Shown one piece after another: positions 10,222-21,014 of a DNA stretch of 64,000 bases (positions are counted from its first letter, which is position 1; each line of letters begins with the position of its first letter). Below the pieces are notes generated by a model, which was not told where the DNA came from, did not search any database, and saw nothing but the letters and a program-made list of their open reading frames with translations. The stretch is from Nematostella vectensis (taxonomy: Eukaryota > Cnidaria > Anthozoa > Actiniaria > Edwardsiidae), in contig NC_064048.1 of assembly GCF_932526225.1 (NCBI RefSeq), positions 7,667,015 to 7,731,014 on the forward strand. Direction: 5' to 3'. The position numbers and the translations under genes are program-made.

Positions 10222-11202
10222 ATGATGGAATTAAGAAACTTTACCGACAAAACAGTCTTCAATTATGCTTGCTACCATTTTACCGAATGGGTCCAGGAAG
10301 GTCAGATAACGAGACCTGAGTTTATCATCATTGCAGTACTCAACGGAATCACGATTCTTCCAGCTATCCTTCTGAACGCTTTGGTACTTTTCTCAATATG
10401 GCGTACACCAACACTTCACACACCTGCCATGGTTCTGTTGTGCAACCTTGCTCTCTCTGATTTCGCGGTCGGCATCATCGCTCAACCAATAACAGTAACA
10501 TCAGTAGTGCTTGAACTCAGTCCTTCTGTAAAACCTGCATCGTTTTGCTCGATAGCAGTGTTCTATGGAATAACATCATCCCTTTTCGCAGGTGTTTCAT
10601 TACTCAGTATTACTGCGGTCGCTGTTGACAGATTTCTTGCACTTCATCTTCATCTAAGGTATCGTATGGTTGTGACTAGAAGAAGTATTATAATTTACGG
10701 TGGTATATCGTGGATCGTCTCCTCGTGTATTGCTCCGTTGTGGATTTTACTTGGAATGGATCGCTACAGCGCGATCATCAGCGGTCTTGTGGCCCTTTGC
10801 ATGGTGCTTATTGTCCTGAGCTATATACACATTTTTAAAGTCTTACAAAAACACCAAAGTCAAATAACCGCCTTGCAGAGAAGTGTTAACAAAACAAACT
10901 CAAAAAATGGGCCAAGCGGACAAACAAACATGAGACGCTACAAGAAATCAGTTATAAGTTCGTTGTACATTTATTTTGCTTTTATTTTATGTTATTTGCC
11001 GCTGTTTTCGTCATTGACGTACTACGCTGTCACGAAGGAGAACTATTTTTCACCCAGGCTAGTGCGGATGTCGACCGTGATCGTACTGGCCAACTCTGCT
11101 ACAAATCCCGCCATCTACTGCTGGAAAATTCCAGAATTACGAAATGCTGTTAGGGATACATTAGTCTGGCTCGGATGTAATCGTAGGAGAGGAGGCACCT
11201 AG
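10222..11202 (+). CDS. Class A (rhodopsin-like) orphan GPCR
   Basis: A seven-transmembrane receptor of 326 aa that should couple a ligand at the cell surface to G proteins; the ligand is unknown. TM1 holds N52 (LLNALVLF). TM2 has LALSD with D80. TM3 ends in DRF (136-138) in place of DRY. TM6 has CYLP (257-260), a variant of CWxP. TM7 has NPAIY (295-299), followed by an amphipathic helix 8. C109 precedes TM3, but the second extracellular loop is very short and has no cysteine, so the usual disulfide is probably absent. That is seen in melanocortin/adenosine/cannabinoid-type receptors and many cnidarian orphans. An N-x-T glycosylation site is at residue 6. Single exon. The two start codons in tandem (ATGATG) do not change the reading. 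The last ~50 codons lie inside the segmental duplication and recur in B and C. Confidence 0.85.
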   Translation: MMELRNFTDKTVFNYACYHFTEWVQEGQITRPEFIIIAVLNGITILPAILLNALVLFSIWRTPTLHTPAMVLLCNLALSDFAVGIIAQPITVTSVVLELSPSVKPASFCSIAVFYGITSSLFAGVSLLSITAVAVDRFLALHLHLRYRMVVTRRSIIIYGGISWIVSSCIAPLWILLGMDRYSAIISGLVALCMVLIVLSYIHIFKVLQKHQSQITALQRSVNKTNSKNGPSGQTNMRRYKKSVISSLYIYFAFILCYLPLFSSLTYYAVTKENYFSPRLVRMSTVIVLANSATNPAIYCWKIPELRNAVRDTLVWLGCNRRRGGT

Positions 11203-11489
11203 AATAAACAAAGTGTGAAAGAGACTTAAAGCCGCATTGTCACCAGTTTACCTCCGGTCGATTACATAACAATATTCGGTGATTTTTAACGGAAAACGCG
11301 AAAAATATTTCAAAATATTGAAAGCAGTGTGATTATTGGAAGTTTCTTTGAGGATGTGATTGATAATTCAGAGCGGATGGCCTGTTAAATATCTCGGATT
11401 TCAATAGATTCTTTTGTCTTTTAACGGTTCAGGTTTCCGTCGGACCTCCGGAAATGAACTGGTGACAATGCGGCTTTAACTATGGGTCC
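11203..11489. other. GPCR 3' flank, shared by all units
   Basis: Non-coding sequence downstream of the GPCR stop. It contains AATAAA at 11203-11208, a possible polyadenylation signal just after the stop. The same stretch follows the GPCR stubs in B and C. Confidence 0.5.
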
Positions 11490-12960
11490 ATAGAACTACC
11501 CCTCCCCCCAAACTTTACCATATCCTCCAAATCTACCATTTGCCATTATCCTATGCCTTGGGCCATGGTACTTGCAGTGTTTAGTATCTGCTAAGTATAT
11601 GGGAGACCACCCCTCCCCCAACATACCACCAAATGCAACATCACGAGATCCTTCTTTTGCCATAGCCCTAAGCCATTTCCATGTTACTCGTGTTGCAGCG
11701 CTAAGTACCTGCTAAACACCCCTCCCCTAAACTTTTCACCATATCCACCATTTGCCATAGCCCTAAGCCATTTCCATGTTACTCGTGTTGCAGCGCTAAG
11801 TACCTGCTAAACACCCCTCCCCTAAACTTTTCACCATATCCACCATTTGCCATAGCCTTATTCCTTAGCAAAAGAACTTGCAGTGTTAAGTATCTGCTAA
11901 GTGTGGGATACCATCCCTCCCCCAAACATTTCACCAAATACACCATTGCCTATGCCTTGGCCATGGTTACTTATTTGCAGTGCTAAGTATCTACTAAGTA
12001 TGGATCAATAGAACCACCCCTCCCCCTAACTTTTCACCAAATCCACCATATGCCATAGCCCTATGCCATTGCCATGGTACTTGAGTTCCATTGCTAAGTA
12101 TCTGCTAAACACCCCTCCCCTAACTTTCCATCATATCCACCAAATCTACCATTTGCCATTATCCTATGCCTTGGGCCATGGTACTTGCAGTGCTGAGTAT
12201 CTGCACAACCCCTTCCTCAAACATTTCACCAAATGCACCATCAGGAGATCCTTCTTTTGCTATAGCCCTAAGCCATTTCCATGTTACTCGTGTTGCAGCG
12301 CTAAGTACATCTGCTAAACACCCCTCCCCTAAACTTTTCACCATATCCACCATTTGCCATAGCCCTAAGCCATTTCCATGTTACTCGTGTTGCAGCGCTA
12401 AGTACCTGCTAAACACCCCTCCCCCTAACTTTTCACCAAATCCACCAATTGCCATAGCCCTATGCCATTGCCATATTACTTGAGTTACAGTGCTAAGTAT
12501 TTACTAACCACTCCTCCCCTAACCTTTCACCAAATTCACCATTTGCAATAGCCCTATGTCATTGCCATGGTACTTGCAATGCTAAGTTTCTGCTATGGGT
12601 CAATAGAATTCCCCCCTCCCTCTAACTTTTCACCATATATCCCATTTGCCATAGCCCTATGCCATTGCCATGTTACTCGAGTTACAGTGCTAAGTATCTG
12701 CTATCTACCTCTCCCCCTAACTTTTCATCATATCCACCATTTGCCATAGCCCTATGCCATTGCCATGGTACTTGCAATGCTGAGTTTCTGCTTAGTATGG
12801 GTCCATAGAACCACCCCTCCCCTAAACTTCTCACACTTTGTGATACATACACCCTTTGCCACATAGCCCTGTCTCTTCTTTAGCTTGATACTTGTAGTGC
12901 TGAATGTATGTTATGTATTGATCCATAGAGCCACCCCTCCCCCCATTCTACAGCATTTTT
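11490..12960. repeat. Pyrimidine-rich degenerate minisatellite (copy A)
   Basis: Degenerate tandem units of about 95-125 bp. They are built from ACCCCTCCCC, a CTTTTCACCA word, ATCCACCATTTGCCATAGCC, CATTGCCATGGTACTTG, and GTGCTAAGTATCTGCT. Two neighbouring units (from about 11711 and 11806) are spaced exactly 95 bp. The strand is strongly pyrimidine-biased. Short open frames across it repeat with the units and are not genes. Confidence 0.85.
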
Positions 12961-14434
12961 ATAACCATTTGGCCATTTGTCACTACAATAAAAAACCTTT
13001 TTCAGTCTGGGAAAGTAGGACCCCAGTTTCATTGATCTCAATGTGCTCTATTGTTTTGGGAGACGGCCTGGCAGAGATAAAAAATGGCATGAGCAAATCC
13101 TGCATGGGAGGGCGGGCGGGGCCAAAAGAAACGCCGCCAGGTTAAGCACAATAAGAGAATACAACCAGCTTGTACGCAATCCTGGACACACCCGTCCCAT
13201 CACGGGCGACTTGTAGAGACTGATGATGTTATGCTAATAACTTGCCCATATTCGCTCTAATGAGCTCAGTGAAAATAGTCTTATGTTTAAGGGTACTGAC
13301 AATTTAAGCAAAAATAGTTCTTAAAATAGGTTTTGATTTTTTACAGGCTCCTACTAAACCTGCCCATGTTACTGTATTGGAATACTATGAGCAGTGGTTA
13401 AAGTGGTGAGACTTGATACATGACCATTGCTATAGACATTGTACTGCATGGTTGAATATGTAATATTGCTTTGATGGAAGAGTGACCCTTTATAAAAGAA
13501 CCTAGTCATTTTTTTTGGCTCAACAGGTTCTTATATATTGCAGGTGCATACCCAGGATTGGCTGAGGGTTGGGGGGGGGGGGGGGGGGGTGAATGCTCAG
13601 TCATAGGTATCAGGAAAAAGCAAAAGCATATTAATATTTCTTAATAAGAAATTACCCACATTTGGGAGTGCACTCGCACCCTGTGCCTGTATTGGGGTAT
13701 TAAAATCCAAAATTTTTGCCTATAGGTTCTTATAAATGACAAATGTGGGACAGTGTTGAATCTTCCTGATTATCAGGCCTACTTAACTGGATAGTTAAGG
13801 GGGTAATCAAATCTCTCATGGAGTTTACTTTATTATTTTTTTTAAAACAATGAGACAAAAATTTTTTTAAAAAATGTAGGTTTTTGCAAAGTTAAATGTT
13901 TCCTGGCTTTTGCAGAGGGAAGGCAGTTCAAAAAACACATAATCTAGCTAAACATACTTTAAAAGCATATTACTTTACAAATAATGATAATAGAAAATCT
14001 ATTAATTACTTATGGACAGGGAGGGGGGCTCTCCCCCAAGCAGCACCCCACCCTTGTACCTGTATTTGTCAATCGCTATGTGTATAAATGGACTGAGTTT
14101 TTTTTTTGGCTTTTTGAGCCCAGTCATTTGATTTGATTAAAAATATTATTCCTTTTTTCATAAATGGTCCCTTTTTGGCTTTATGGCGTACTCCCTCCAT
14201 AGTCCATTTGTGCTCAGGTAATAGTTGATGTTTCAAATTCCCTGTAATCCAGAGATAGACTCAGACTCTGTAAATTGGTGGGTGACATTTTAATAACCTT
14301 AAGTCTTACTACACCAAAAGACACAAATCAAATTTTAAGAAAATATTTATTTATAGAAATACATTAAATCTAGTATGAGTGCTTTACCTATACCCAGGAA
14401 ATAAAACTAATAAGTTACTACCCTGGTTACTACT

Positions 14435-14500
14435 AGTTTAGTTACTACTACTCTGGTAGTAGTAACTAAACTGTTCTGGTTAATCAAACAGAACAGTTTA
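14435..14500. repeat. Adjacent double hairpin (copy A)
   Basis: A perfect 17-bp stem (AGTTTAGTTACTACTAC, loop TCTG) spans 14435-14472. It overlaps the start of a second hairpin with a 12-bp stem TAAACTGTTCTG and a 10-nt loop (14467-14500). The first stem is retained in B (near 32459) and C (near 53489), and the second is nearly retained. Its function is unknown; it may be a transposon remnant or part of a 3' UTR. Confidence 0.7.
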
Positions 14501-14803
14501 AAAAAAGGCAAGTACAACTAAGGAAATAATGAAATGCTAGAACTTTGTCTAAAATAGTAACTAAATAAGAACTATGACTATGTATTCAGATTTTATCTTA
14601 TGGACATAGTGTAAGCATTCTATGAAGCAAAGGAAGCAATAAATCTAACAACCATATTATTAAAAAAAAATTATACTATTATAAAATGCTATTTCCTTTT
14701 TTCAAAAATAAATGGGTCATGTAAGGCAAAAATGGGCTCATGTTAGAATAAAACTTATGAAAGTTGAGTACTCCACCATATCCACGAGTCATTTTCCATA
14801 TAG

Positions 14804-14937
14804 AGTGGTTTTCAAAAACCTGTGAAATACTATTCAGTTTTTTAGTACTAATACACTGTAATGTCTTTGTTCTCTTTTGTCCTGGCTTTACTATTACACA
14901 ATTACACTATTGTTGCATGGGATTTTGAAAACCACTC
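14804..14937. mobile_element. Mini-MITE with TA target duplication (copy A)
   Basis: A 134-bp element bounded by the inverted termini GAGTGGTTTTCAAAA and TTTTGAAAACCACTC, flanked by TA on both sides. This is the pattern of Tc1/mariner-type non-autonomous elements. Copies sit at 32828-32962 (B) and 53858-54008 (C, with a small internal AT insertion). Confidence 0.55.
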
Positions 14938-15482
14938 TAATGTATGAAAGCTGGTCTGTGGTTTAAGCTTCATATCTTGTCAATTTTTGCAGCTTTTTTA
15001 TATTGTTAAATATACCCTTGTTAAATAAAAAAATACACAGGACCCCCATCTTTAAAAAGGCCAATTTGAAGATTCTAATATGGCAATGCAATGTGTGCCC
15101 TTATTCCTAATGCAACTAATTTGAAAAGTATTAAAAATGCTGAAATAGCAAGGGAGTGTGAATACATTTATTGTACTTTTGCTCTGAAATCTAAGGCGAG
15201 GGGTTGAAATTTGTGATCTCTTAGCCCCTTTTTGTCAAGTCACTGCATCTAGCAATTCTGATGCTTTTCATTACTTGGTACTGCAAGAACATAATTCATA
15301 TTGGAAATTCTAATGCAGAAGGTCTCTAAAAGATCTAGATTTTGAGGTTTTGGTATTTGATCGTCAAAAGTTCATTCATTCTAATAATGCTTTGAAATAT
15401 CTGAATGTGTGGGACTATTCAGTTGCAGAATTTAGGCCTTTCATACACCCTGGATAACCAGACGTCCTTAGTAGGAAAGTTA

Positions 15483-16940
15483 TTATTTCTTAAGAGGACA
15501 TGATTCACCATGTATATCAAAAACACAAAATTTATCACACACAATCCTGATTTGCTTCAAAAATGGCGGTTTTGTAAGATCAACCCATTTTACAACTCTT
15601 TCTTTCATACTTTTAGATGGAAGCCCTTTAAGGTAGCCCAGCTTCTTACCAGAAAAAGTAAGAGCCAGGGCAACGTAGCCCCCATTCTTCAAACCTCTAG
15701 GGATAGCTACAAAAAGAATCTCTTCTTTTCCCCTGTATACTTTTTGTATATAAAAGAAAGGGGTTTGGACTGGGATGGTCTGGGGTGGTATGTTGAAAGA
15801 TGTACAGTGCTGATATATTTCTGTTGGATAATTAAACTTATTGCCTCTATCATCATAAGATACATATTTTGGCAGTATAGACAAGCACTGACCTTCTTCC
15901 ACTTTACCTTCAACAGGTTTTTCCTGGCTTGGTGCACGAAGACATTGAGACGGAACATTTGCTAGCTTGTCAACTATTTTCTTATACCAATCAACAGGAT
16001 AGTATCTTGATTTTTTTTCTTCAATGGTGAAATGTCCAGTTTTAGCAGTCAATCTGCTGTGTTTGTCAAGTTGATCAAATCCAAAACACTCGTTAAATTT
16101 CTTCGATTCTAAAATTTCTTGGCTTGTACTGTAAACGAAAGCGATGTGCAATGGTCCCATTAAGGCACACCCACTTATGACTTTTTTTTTCAAATGATTT
16201 TCTGGGAATTCAAAGAAAGCATGGAAAGTTCTATAGAAATTTATATGTTTTTCCGGAGCACCCTTCAACTTTTGATCAATTTCATGATTGGGAGAAATAA
16301 GGTACAGTTTTAGCGTCTTCTCAATGTTATTTGTAACGCCTTTGTCAACCTCTACAATCCCTGTTCCTTCGTTCTTCTTGTAGTTCAGAAGGACTTTGCG
16401 GATGTCTTCCCATGCTTCAAAAACCTCATACGAGTTTACACTGAAACACATGCAACGCCATATTATTGATGCCATTGCAAAAAAGAGCCAAGGAAAACCT
16501 GAATCCAGCTTGCATTTGACTTTCTTTACAGAGCCATTTTCAAAAAAGGGTTTGTAAAACTCTGAATTTAGGTGAGTCTCACCCCAACCAAACCTCTCTT
16601 CACAGTCTTTACAGAAAGCTCTAATTCCCATTTCGCTTACTGGCCCGCTAGTTCCTAGATGGAGATAACAAAACTCCTTTCGTCCAGCTTCTTTCAAAAT
16701 CGAGCGAGGGAAATAATGACCAAGCTGAGTAATTTTCTTCGTTGTGTCTTGGCAAAGAACGCAAACCGGAAGAGGTTTATTCGGATAGCATTGAAGTGTT
16801 AGTCCCGCTAGCTTTAGTAGATCACTAGATTCGACTTGTTTTTTCTTCTTCTGATCCATGACTTTTTTATACAGGTCATCATCTTCTTCGAAAGTGTTTC
16901 TAGTGCTGGCTGGTGCTGCGGGGTCTCGAGCCTCCGCCAT
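15483..16940 (-). CDS. Intronless HNH-like zinc-motif protein, copy A
   Basis: A protein of 485 aa from the preferred start. The frame is open to 16970, but the ATG at 16938-16940 has a strong context (CAAGATGGCGG) and I choose it. Numbered from the upstream methionine, C70/C73 (CVLC), H85 with P88 (GHYFPRSIL), C120/C123-E124 (CKDCEERF) and E131 form a two-knuckle metal-site pattern, followed by FYKPF and a hydrophobic stretch ending in IIWRCM (about 160-180). This order resembles bacterial hypothetical proteins with an HNH-like fold (C-x2-C, H-x2-P, C-x2-C-E, then WR). That comparison is from memory. The C-terminal half is lysine-rich with no recognised domain, and there is no signal peptide. 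All three unit copies are intact. Function unknown; nuclease or nucleic-acid binding is only a possibility. Confidence 0.7.
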   Translation of the reverse strand: MAEARDPAAPASTRNTFEEDDDLYKKVMDQKKKKQVESSDLLKLAGLTLQCYPNKPLPVCVLCQDTTKKITQLGHYFPRSILKEAGRKEFCYLHLGTSGPVSEMGIRAFCKDCEERFGWGETHLNSEFYKPFFENGSVKKVKCKLDSGFPWLFFAMASIIWRCMCFSVNSYEVFEAWEDIRKVLLNYKKNEGTGIVEVDKGVTNNIEKTLKLYLISPNHEIDQKLKGAPEKHINFYRTFHAFFEFPENHLKKKVISGCALMGPLHIAFVYSTSQEILESKKFNECFGFDQLDKHSRLTAKTGHFTIEEKKSRYYPVDWYKKIVDKLANVPSQCLRAPSQEKPVEGKVEEGQCLSILPKYVSYDDRGNKFNYPTEIYQHCTSFNIPPQTIPVQTPFFYIQKVYRGKEEILFVAIPRGLKNGGYVALALTFSGKKLGYLKGLPSKSMKERVVKWVDLTKPPFLKQIRIVCDKFCVFDIHGESCPLKK

Positions 16941-16945
16941 CTTGG
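16934..16945. promoter_or_regulatory. YY1-like motif over the HNH-like gene start (copy A)
   Basis: CCGCCATCTTGG on the plus strand reads CCAAGATGGCGG on the gene strand, overlapping the preferred start codon. This matches the animal YY1 core (AAGATGGCGGC). Binding is inferred only. Confidence 0.4.
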
Positions 16946-17145
16946 ATGATGACAACGCAGAAAAACGCACTGTATATGAGCAACAGCTTTAAATCTACAT
17001 ATGGATCTCCCGGCGACTTTTTGCTTGCATCTAACTTTTCACACACAATTTCACTAGATGTCGTGCTGAAAAGCATACCCTGGAAACCAGAGGCTCCAAG
17101 AGTTTTTGAGCGAAGCGAGATAGAAATACGTGGTTTCAGAGCTTC

Positions 17146-17290
17146 GAACAACCTCGTTCCCAGGGTCTTCTGGGTAATTTTCAATATGGCGTCTAGTTAA
17201 AGAACAACCTCGTTCCCAGGGTCTTCTGGGTAAATTTCAATATGGCGTCTAGCTGAAGAACAACCTCGTTCCCAGGGTCTTCTTGCTGAC
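17146..17290. repeat. 56-bp tandem repeat upstream of the HNH-like gene (copy A)
   Basis: The word GAACAACCTCGTTCCCAGGG starts at 17146, 17202 and 17258, an exact 56-bp spacing, giving about 2.5 units. Each full unit contains AATATGGCGTCTAG. In B and C the MULE is inserted between the first and second units. The corresponding empty site in A is TAAAGAACA at 17198-17206. Confidence 0.8.
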
Positions 17291-17552
17291 CCATTTCCAC
17301 AGGTAGACCGGCTCTAGAGTATTTCAACTATGTACAAAGATCCAATATGGCGGACGGCAAGGAAGAAACGGAGTCGTGGAAGGAGGTTAAAATGCTACGT
17401 TTCTGAAATGATCAAATCTAAGACATCCTGAAACTCAAAATTGTACGTCGTTGATTTAGGAAAGTTTTATCGAACATCTGAAGGTCCCTTACAAGCAAAG
17501 CTGACAAAACAGGCTTGGCTTTTAGTATATTTCATGTTGGTATTGTTGCCGC
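17291..17552. other. Unit DNA with a conserved exon-like ATG (A)
   Basis: Contains CCAATATGGCGGACGGC, with a 19-codon frame from 17347 ending at 17406. The same frame in C (60483-60542) differs at three codons. It could be a first exon or uORF on the plus strand, but no continuing exon was recognised. Otherwise no gene is seen. Confidence 0.3.
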
Positions 17553-19217
17553 TCCTTCTACTTTATTACTTTTCAACACTTTCGTATCAAGAAAAGATGA
17601 CAAAATATATATAAATCTAAATATATAAATCTAAATATAAATTAATAATAAATAGGTAATCCATAAATTCAGTCGACTTACTATATACAATAAAAATTAA
17701 AATAAATTATAAAATAAGATAATACTTAAACAATAAAAATAGCATGATAATAAAAATTAGGCGATGAACTTGTTTACGTTATTACAAAAAGATGAATAAC
17801 TATTTTCTTCTCTAAGTTCAATTGATAAATTGTTCCAATCTTTGATTGTTCTGGGAAAGAAACTATATAAATAATAATCGTGACGTGCCTTAGGCTGTAT
17901 AAATGTATTACTTGAATAACTTCGAGTATGACGCATTGAACGTTGATAATAATTAGGTATCGGCAATGCAATGCCATTATTTACTGATAAATAAAACATT
18001 TTTACACGGTGAGCCTTTCTCCTCTCACTCAGCAGATCCAAAGAAAGGGATTGTCTCATTATTGTAACACTAGAGTTCCAGTCGTAATCCCGCTTTATGA
18101 ATCTCACCGCACGTCGCTGGACTGCTTCAATCTTGTCCACTTGATCCTGTCTATAAGGGTCCCATACAGCAGCTGCATATTCTAGATGTGACCTTACAAG
18201 TGTAACATAGGCTACACGCTTGGTGACCTCAGAACATGAATACAAGTTCCTTTTTATGAATCCAAGTGTTGAGTTAGCCTTGTTTACGATCTTGTTTACT
18301 TGAAAATTCCACCGTAAATCATCAGACAGCAAAACGCCCAGGTAGGGATGCTGTTTAACACCTGAGAGTTTCTGATTATATAAAGTATAATCTTTCAGTA
18401 CTGGTGATTTATTTCTGTAGACTGACATTTTGTAACATTTGGTAGGGTTAAAAACCATTTGCCATCTTTCGGCCCATAGCCCCACTCTGTCCAAGTCCCT
18501 CTGCAAGACTAGGGTATCATCGTCATGTGTAATTTGGTGGTACAGCAGGGCATCATCCGCAAATAGTCTTAAAGTGCATTCCAAGTTCTCCTGCATGTCA
18601 TTAATAAACAGGAGGAACATCAATGGACCAAGTACAGTGCCTTGCGGCACTCCTGATGTTACGTCTACTGGTTTTGATGAAACACCGTCCACTACGACTC
18701 TTTGTGTTCTATTGGTGAGCCATGACTTAATCCATGCAAGTGTTCTACCTTGAATACCATAATACAGTAATTTACTGATCAAGCGACCATGTGCGACGTT
18801 GTCAAAGGCCTTACTGAAGTCAAGTATCAGCATGTCTATTTGACCACCGTTATCCGTATTTCGTGCCAGGTCTTCAACTGTTAATAGAAGCTGGGTTTCG
18901 CATGAATGGTTTTTGCGAAACCCGTGTTGATTTGCAAATAGGATATTATTATTCTCAAGATGCTCCATTATGTTCTTGTAGATGACATGTTCCATAAGTT
19001 TGCATAATACTGTAGTTAAAGACACCGGTCTATAATTACATGGGTCGTGCTTCACTCCTTTCTTGAATATTGGAACCACTTGTGCCTTAGTCCAGTCTTC
19101 AGGCAATTGGCCAGAACTGTATGATTGATTAAAAAGGAATGTCACGACATCTGCTATTTCTGATGCAGTTTCCTTGAGTAATGTAGTTGGTATCTTATCA
19201 GGACCGCTTGCTCTCTG
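17553..19217 (-). mobile_element. 5'-truncated non-LTR retrotransposon (LINE), only in copy A
   Basis: Comparison with unit C (near 60689-60690) places the insertion between GCCGCTCCT and TCGCTCTCTGCCG. The element runs on the minus strand. Its 3' part (17553-17756) is AT-rich with AAATCTAAATATA-type repeats rather than a plain poly-A. Its 5' end starts inside the RT domain. No target duplication longer than 1 bp is apparent. Confidence 0.85.
17757..19215 (-). pseudogene. LINE reverse transcriptase, 5'-truncated (CR1/Jockey-like)
   Basis: A reverse transcriptase of a non-LTR element, which copies its RNA at a nicked target. The frame holds SGPDKIP at the start of the RT fingers, then YRPVSL, a DFSKAFD block with the first catalytic Asp, SGVPQGTVLGP, FADD (residues 242-245 of the open frame) as the active site, and YLGV in the thumb. 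The C-terminal SFFPRTIKDWN block is typical of CR1/Jockey-type elements. The frame is uninterrupted, but ORF1, the endonuclease and the start of RT are missing. The open frame continues upstream to 19286, and the first ~25 codons are host DNA that also exists in unit C without the LINE. That start is therefore accidental, and the copy cannot be autonomous. Confidence 0.85.
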
Positions 19218-20101
19218 TCGCTCTCTGCCGTCGTAAAAAAGAGCAAAATATGGATAAACTACTTCCACCGTATAACTAACTGGCAAAAAAAGAACCCAGA
19301 CGAAATTTCACAGAACAAGGGGATTTGTAAGTACACGACATATTTTTATAGCCGTTAGAAAACCGAAGCATTTTTCGTTATAAACATCAAAATGTGATTA
19401 TTTACGGCTTTTGCAATTCTATTTAATCCAGGAAAGCTAAAAGTACTTATTTGATATTTTTTCTTGGTATTTTTTTTGTGTGTGTGCCCCCTCCCTTGTA
19501 GTACCATATAGGGAATAAACGGAAGACTTCAAGATGATATGCATGGGTTGTTGACTTTATTATATTTGGTGGCTCCTAGAAGAGCCTTTGTTTTGTTTTC
19601 TTGATATGGCTCCTAGAAGAGGTGTTGAGTTTTGTCTGAGAGTGTTCAAGGAAGTCCCATGCCTAGCTGTTTCTTGTGCTTGCAGATCCATCCATGAAGA
19701 GAATCCATATCCAGATCTGCAAGTGGTGTGATCTGGATATCCTTGAAATGGCTGTGGGCTCTTGCATGAACTGGCTGAAATGGCCGAAGTTTTCTCAAAT
19801 CCCAGACCATCCTTTGCTCATCTGCTTCCGAACTCACGGTGGAATGGCGAGAAGAGTTGTGTAAGTGGATTTTTTGGCAAAGTTATCCAAAATGGCCTTG
19901 ATGCCAGCTGATGCCTTAGAGGCTCTGACCATGGCCTTCTCTGTCTTGTTAGCCCCCATGCTCTTAATGATGTCCTTGCTTGTCTTGTTACAGATTTCTT
20001 GTGCTGCATCACAGGCGATGTTCCTCCCTCTCCCACCAGACCAGTTCAAGAATCGTCCCCATTTGACGCGATGTGCAGTTTCCTCTGACAGAAGAGCCTG
20101 G

Positions 20102-20578
20102 AAATAAAGGATTGTAAAAATGTTTTTAAAAGCATTATGGGGCTTTAAAAAGTGGTTGACTCCCTGCTGGAAAGGTAGCTTGCAAAGGAAGCCCTATAAA
20201 ACAGTGATATTATATACATGGAAAGGTTAAGAAAAGTCAAAAACACATTTATTTTGACCTGCAATTACTCTATTTAAAACAAATAAGATACATTTTTATG
20301 TTTACTTTGACTTTGAAATAAGTGACTGCCAAATATAGAATAACTTTTTTACATAGTGTTGCTTTATAGTGGTTTAACTGTATCTTAAATTGATTATAAG
20401 GGTAATATGTGGCACAACAACTATTACATAAAAGGATAAATACTGATAATGTAGTTTTAGTTAATACCTGTCATTTAAAAAAAAAGCCAATCAATTGTTT
20501 CAAAAGTTTTTTCCAGATGTCCTTAGGGCCGCTATGGTTCAACTTTAATATTCTTAAAAAATATCAATAAGACATTAC
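20102..20578. other. Intron of the DUF6589-like gene (A)
   Basis: AT-rich sequence between acceptor-bearing exon 20097-19650 and exon 20759-20579. No feature beyond A/T runs. Copies B and C have an extra ~150 bp insert here (B from about 39215, C from about 61887) that A lacks. Confidence 0.5.
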
Positions 20579-21014
20579 CTCTAATTGTGCAATACTGGTG
20601 AGCATTTCTACAGCATACTTGGAGTAGCTGCTTTGGCTGCGGAAGTAGAAGAGTAGTCACTTGTTGTTGATGTGATTTCCCTCCCCATCACTCTCGGCAC
20701 ATGTGTCCTTCAGTTGCATGAGAAATACAACAAGTTCAATCACATTCAGCCCATAGTATCTGCAAGTAAGGCATTTTGTTAAAGTTACTATTAACTATAA
20801 ATTACAAGAATATTTTATATGTTTTTTTTTGCTTATTGCCGCAGCCAAGGTGTGTTAGAAATGAGAGCTAACATTATACATACATACCACACCATCCATA
20901 TGAAATGTATCCTAGTGTGTAACTGACTTTGTCAATGCTTTCATCTGGATGTTGTTGAGCTTGTGCTTCCTCGTTGTCTTCAGGGTCTGCCGGTTGGGAT
21001 GTTGCATAGTTGTG

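Larger units (their letters stand above)
12961..15482. other. AT-rich non-coding block downstream of the HNH-like gene (copy A)
   Basis: About 2.5 kb that recurs in B and C. It holds a G homopolymer (about 13572-13589, whose length differs between copies), possible hAT-MITE debris near 13550, a double hairpin and a mini-MITE (both listed separately), and many A/T runs. A minus-strand AATAAA at 15167-15172 could be the polyadenylation signal of the HNH-like gene about 310 bp upstream. No coding region recognised. Confidence 0.6.

Noticed and set aside
12063..13145. Proline/cysteine-rich open frames in the pyrimidine-rich minisatellite
   Set aside because: They repeat with the tandem units in all three copies and reflect the repeat words, not genes.
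16913..17200. Plus-strand frame of 95 codons opposite the HNH-like gene start
   Set aside because: It is antisense to the gene's 5' end and lacks splice sites or domains; conserved only because the DNA is duplicated.
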